A stretch of DNA of 22,671 nucleotides from Alphaproteobacteria bacterium (GTDB lineage Bacteria > Pseudomonadota > Alphaproteobacteria > Rs-D84): the NCBI GenBank assembly GCA_017642625.1, contig JAGCOQ010000044.1:1-22671 (forward strand). Reading direction: 5' to 3'. A program made the position numbers and the translations under genes. A model generated the notes under the pieces. It made no database searches. It was not told the origin of the DNA and saw nothing but the letters and a program-made list of their open reading frames with translations. Below are positions 21,716-22,671 of this stretch, piece after piece (the stretch's first letter is position 1; every line of letters begins with the position of its first letter).

Positions 21716-21744
21716 TTGTATTTTTAATTTTTTTCGGCTAATCT
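21716..21744 (+). promoter_or_regulatory. Candidate promoter of the glycine-zipper OmpA gene
   Basis: TTGTAT (21716-21721) and TAATCT (21739-21744) are 17 bases apart. The leader would contain AAAGGAG. Confidence 0.4.
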
Positions 21745-21770
21745 TTCATCAGAACAAGAAAGGAGAAAAA

Positions 21771-22418
21771 ATGAAAAAATCATTACCAATTTTGTTGGCA
21801 GTTGCAATGTTGGCGGGCTGCACAACCGTAAATCCATATACTGGCGAACAACAAACATCTAAATTGGTTTGGGGCACCGCGCTGGGCACAGCGGCGGGCG
21901 CTGCAACGGGTGCTTTGGTTGATAAAAACCATGGTCGTGGCGCATTGATTGGTGCTGCAACCGGCGCAGCCGTCGGTGGTGGCGTTGGATATTATCTTGA
22001 TACCCAAGAAGCCGAATTGCGTGCAGAACTGGAATCAACCGGCGTTCGCGTTGTTCGTGATTCAGACAGTATCCGCTTGGTCATGCCGGGCAATATCACA
22101 TTTAACAGCGATTCCGCAGACATCAATTCTGGATTCTATCCGGTGTTGAACTCGGTTGCAAAAGTGTTGAACAAATACAGCAATTCAACCGTTATGGTTA
22201 TGGGCTATACCGACAGCACAGGCACAGTTGCATACAACCAAACATTGTCGCAACAACGCGCACAATCGGTTGCATCTTACTTAATGGGCCAAGGTGTAAA
22301 GTCTTCACGCTTTGAAGTTATGGGCATGGGTATATCAAACCCAATCGCATCCAATTCAACTGCGGCTGGACGTGCACAAAACCGTCGTGTTGAAATCAAA
22401 ATTGTTCCAAACAAATAA
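21771..22418 (+). CDS. OmpA-family lipoprotein with glycine zipper (YiaD-like), 215 aa
   Basis: The lipobox L14-A-G-C17 marks it as a lipoprotein. Residues 33-75 are a Gly/Ala-rich glycine-zipper segment (GTALGTAAGAATGALV, GAATGAAVGGGVGYYLD). The OmpA domain follows at about 100-213, with VMVMGYTDSTG (D148) and NRRVEIKI (R205/R206) as the peptidoglycan-binding signatures. This order of parts equals that of E. coli YiaD. It should anchor the outer membrane to the cell wall. The ATG follows AAAGGAG by 5 bases. It is a single gene between terminators. It shares only the OmpA domain with the lipoprotein at 17481; the two are not close copies. Confidence 0.92.
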   Translation: MKKSLPILLAVAMLAGCTTVNPYTGEQQTSKLVWGTALGTAAGAATGALVDKNHGRGALIGAATGAAVGGGVGYYLDTQEAELRAELESTGVRVVRDSDSIRLVMPGNITFNSDSADINSGFYPVLNSVAKVLNKYSNSTVMVMGYTDSTGTVAYNQTLSQQRAQSVASYLMGQGVKSSRFEVMGMGISNPIASNSTAAGRAQNRRVEIKIVPNK

Positions 22419-22440
22419 TGATGATTTAAAACATAAAAAA

Positions 22441-22462
22441 ACGCCCAATCGGGCGTTTTTTT
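22441..22462. terminator. Bidirectional terminator between convergent genes
   Basis: ACGCCC (22441-22446), loop aatc and GGGCGT (22451-22456), with A before and T after. It can end both the OmpA gene and the minus-strand gene whose stop is at 22467. Confidence 0.85.
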
Positions 22463-22466
22463 ATTT

Positions 22467-22671
22467 CTATCTGATGCGGGATTGCAAATACTCCCAATTT
22501 TTTACGTTTTTAATATAATCGCGCGCACGTGCAACATCAAACAAATCATTTGTTTTCAATTTTCCTTCGGCGTCAATCCATATCATATCATCGGCAGACG
22601 TAACCTGACTTATTTTTGATAAATTATCCGCGATATTTTCAGGGCTTAATCCACCAGAATACCCCATCATC
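22467..22671 (-). CDS. 3' end of a gene cut by the window edge, possibly a phosphoribosylanthranilate isomerase-like barrel protein
   Basis: Only the last 67 residues or so are visible and the frame is open at the window edge. YSGGLSPENIADNLSKI resembles the late beta-strand and phosphate-binding loop (GGLxPEN) of phosphoribosylanthranilate isomerase and related ribulose-phosphate-binding TIM barrels. WIDAEGKLKTNDLFDVARARDYI fits the final strand and helix of such proteins. The methionines at the window edge are probably internal. The family call is tentative; the reading frame itself is well supported by the terminator just after its stop. Confidence 0.6.
   Translation of the reverse strand, partial: MMGYSGGLSPENIADNLSKISQVTSADDMIWIDAEGKLKTNDLFDVARARDYIKNVKNWEYLQSRIR

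Overview
The window looks like the chromosome of an AT-leaning alphaproteobacterium, probably one of the small-genome, uncultured gut or host-associated lineages. This placement is an inference. It rests on a DUF4167 protein (an alphaproteobacterial marker family) beside dnaX, the skp-lpxD-fabZ outer-membrane cluster, and a large share of secreted, cysteine-rich proteins without recognisable relatives. No phage, transposase, CRISPR or plasmid gene is visible.

Left part (1-9100). A gene-free stretch of 480 bases opens with three palindromes and ends in short CGATTCG repeats. It is followed by an unknown cytoplasmic protein (minus) and a Tyr/Pro-rich secreted protein (plus) that appears to be read from a leaderless mRNA. 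Next comes a minus-strand block of exported proteins: a 253-aa and a 640-aa protein in one operon, and a 1040-aa protein built on heptad-spaced cysteine modules. Two intergenic, cloverleaf-shaped palindromic elements (2653-2754 and 5722-5833) share one architecture and bracket the 640/253-aa operon.

Centre (9107-15006, minus). This is one apparent operon. Three overlapping genes encode large pseudopilin-like proteins that share a PilV/shufflon-type 'D-L-x-M-G-G' motif. They are followed by a zinc-ribbon membrane protein (MJ0042 type), a small secreted protein and an RluD-like pseudouridine synthase. Pointing the other way from the same promoter region are DUF4167, dnaX, a small type IV-type pilin and an OmpA-type lipoprotein. 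Two sets of pilin-type genes therefore flank dnaX.

Right part (18239-22671). Skp/OmpH, LpxD and FabZ form the usual envelope cluster, but without bamA before it or lpxA after it. A tRNA-Val(UAC) follows. The last 21 bases of this tRNA are repeated exactly 168 bp downstream, which looks like the scar of an integration event or a small tRNA-tail repeat. A 210-aa Cys/Lys-rich protein of unknown function, a glycine-zipper OmpA lipoprotein and the 3' end of a possible TIM-barrel enzyme close the window.

The most promising unexplained biology is the three-gene PilV-like pseudopilin operon with its companion pilin, followed by the cysteine-module protein. No pilus assembly ATPase, platform protein or prepilin peptidase is in view, so the machine these would use must be encoded elsewhere.
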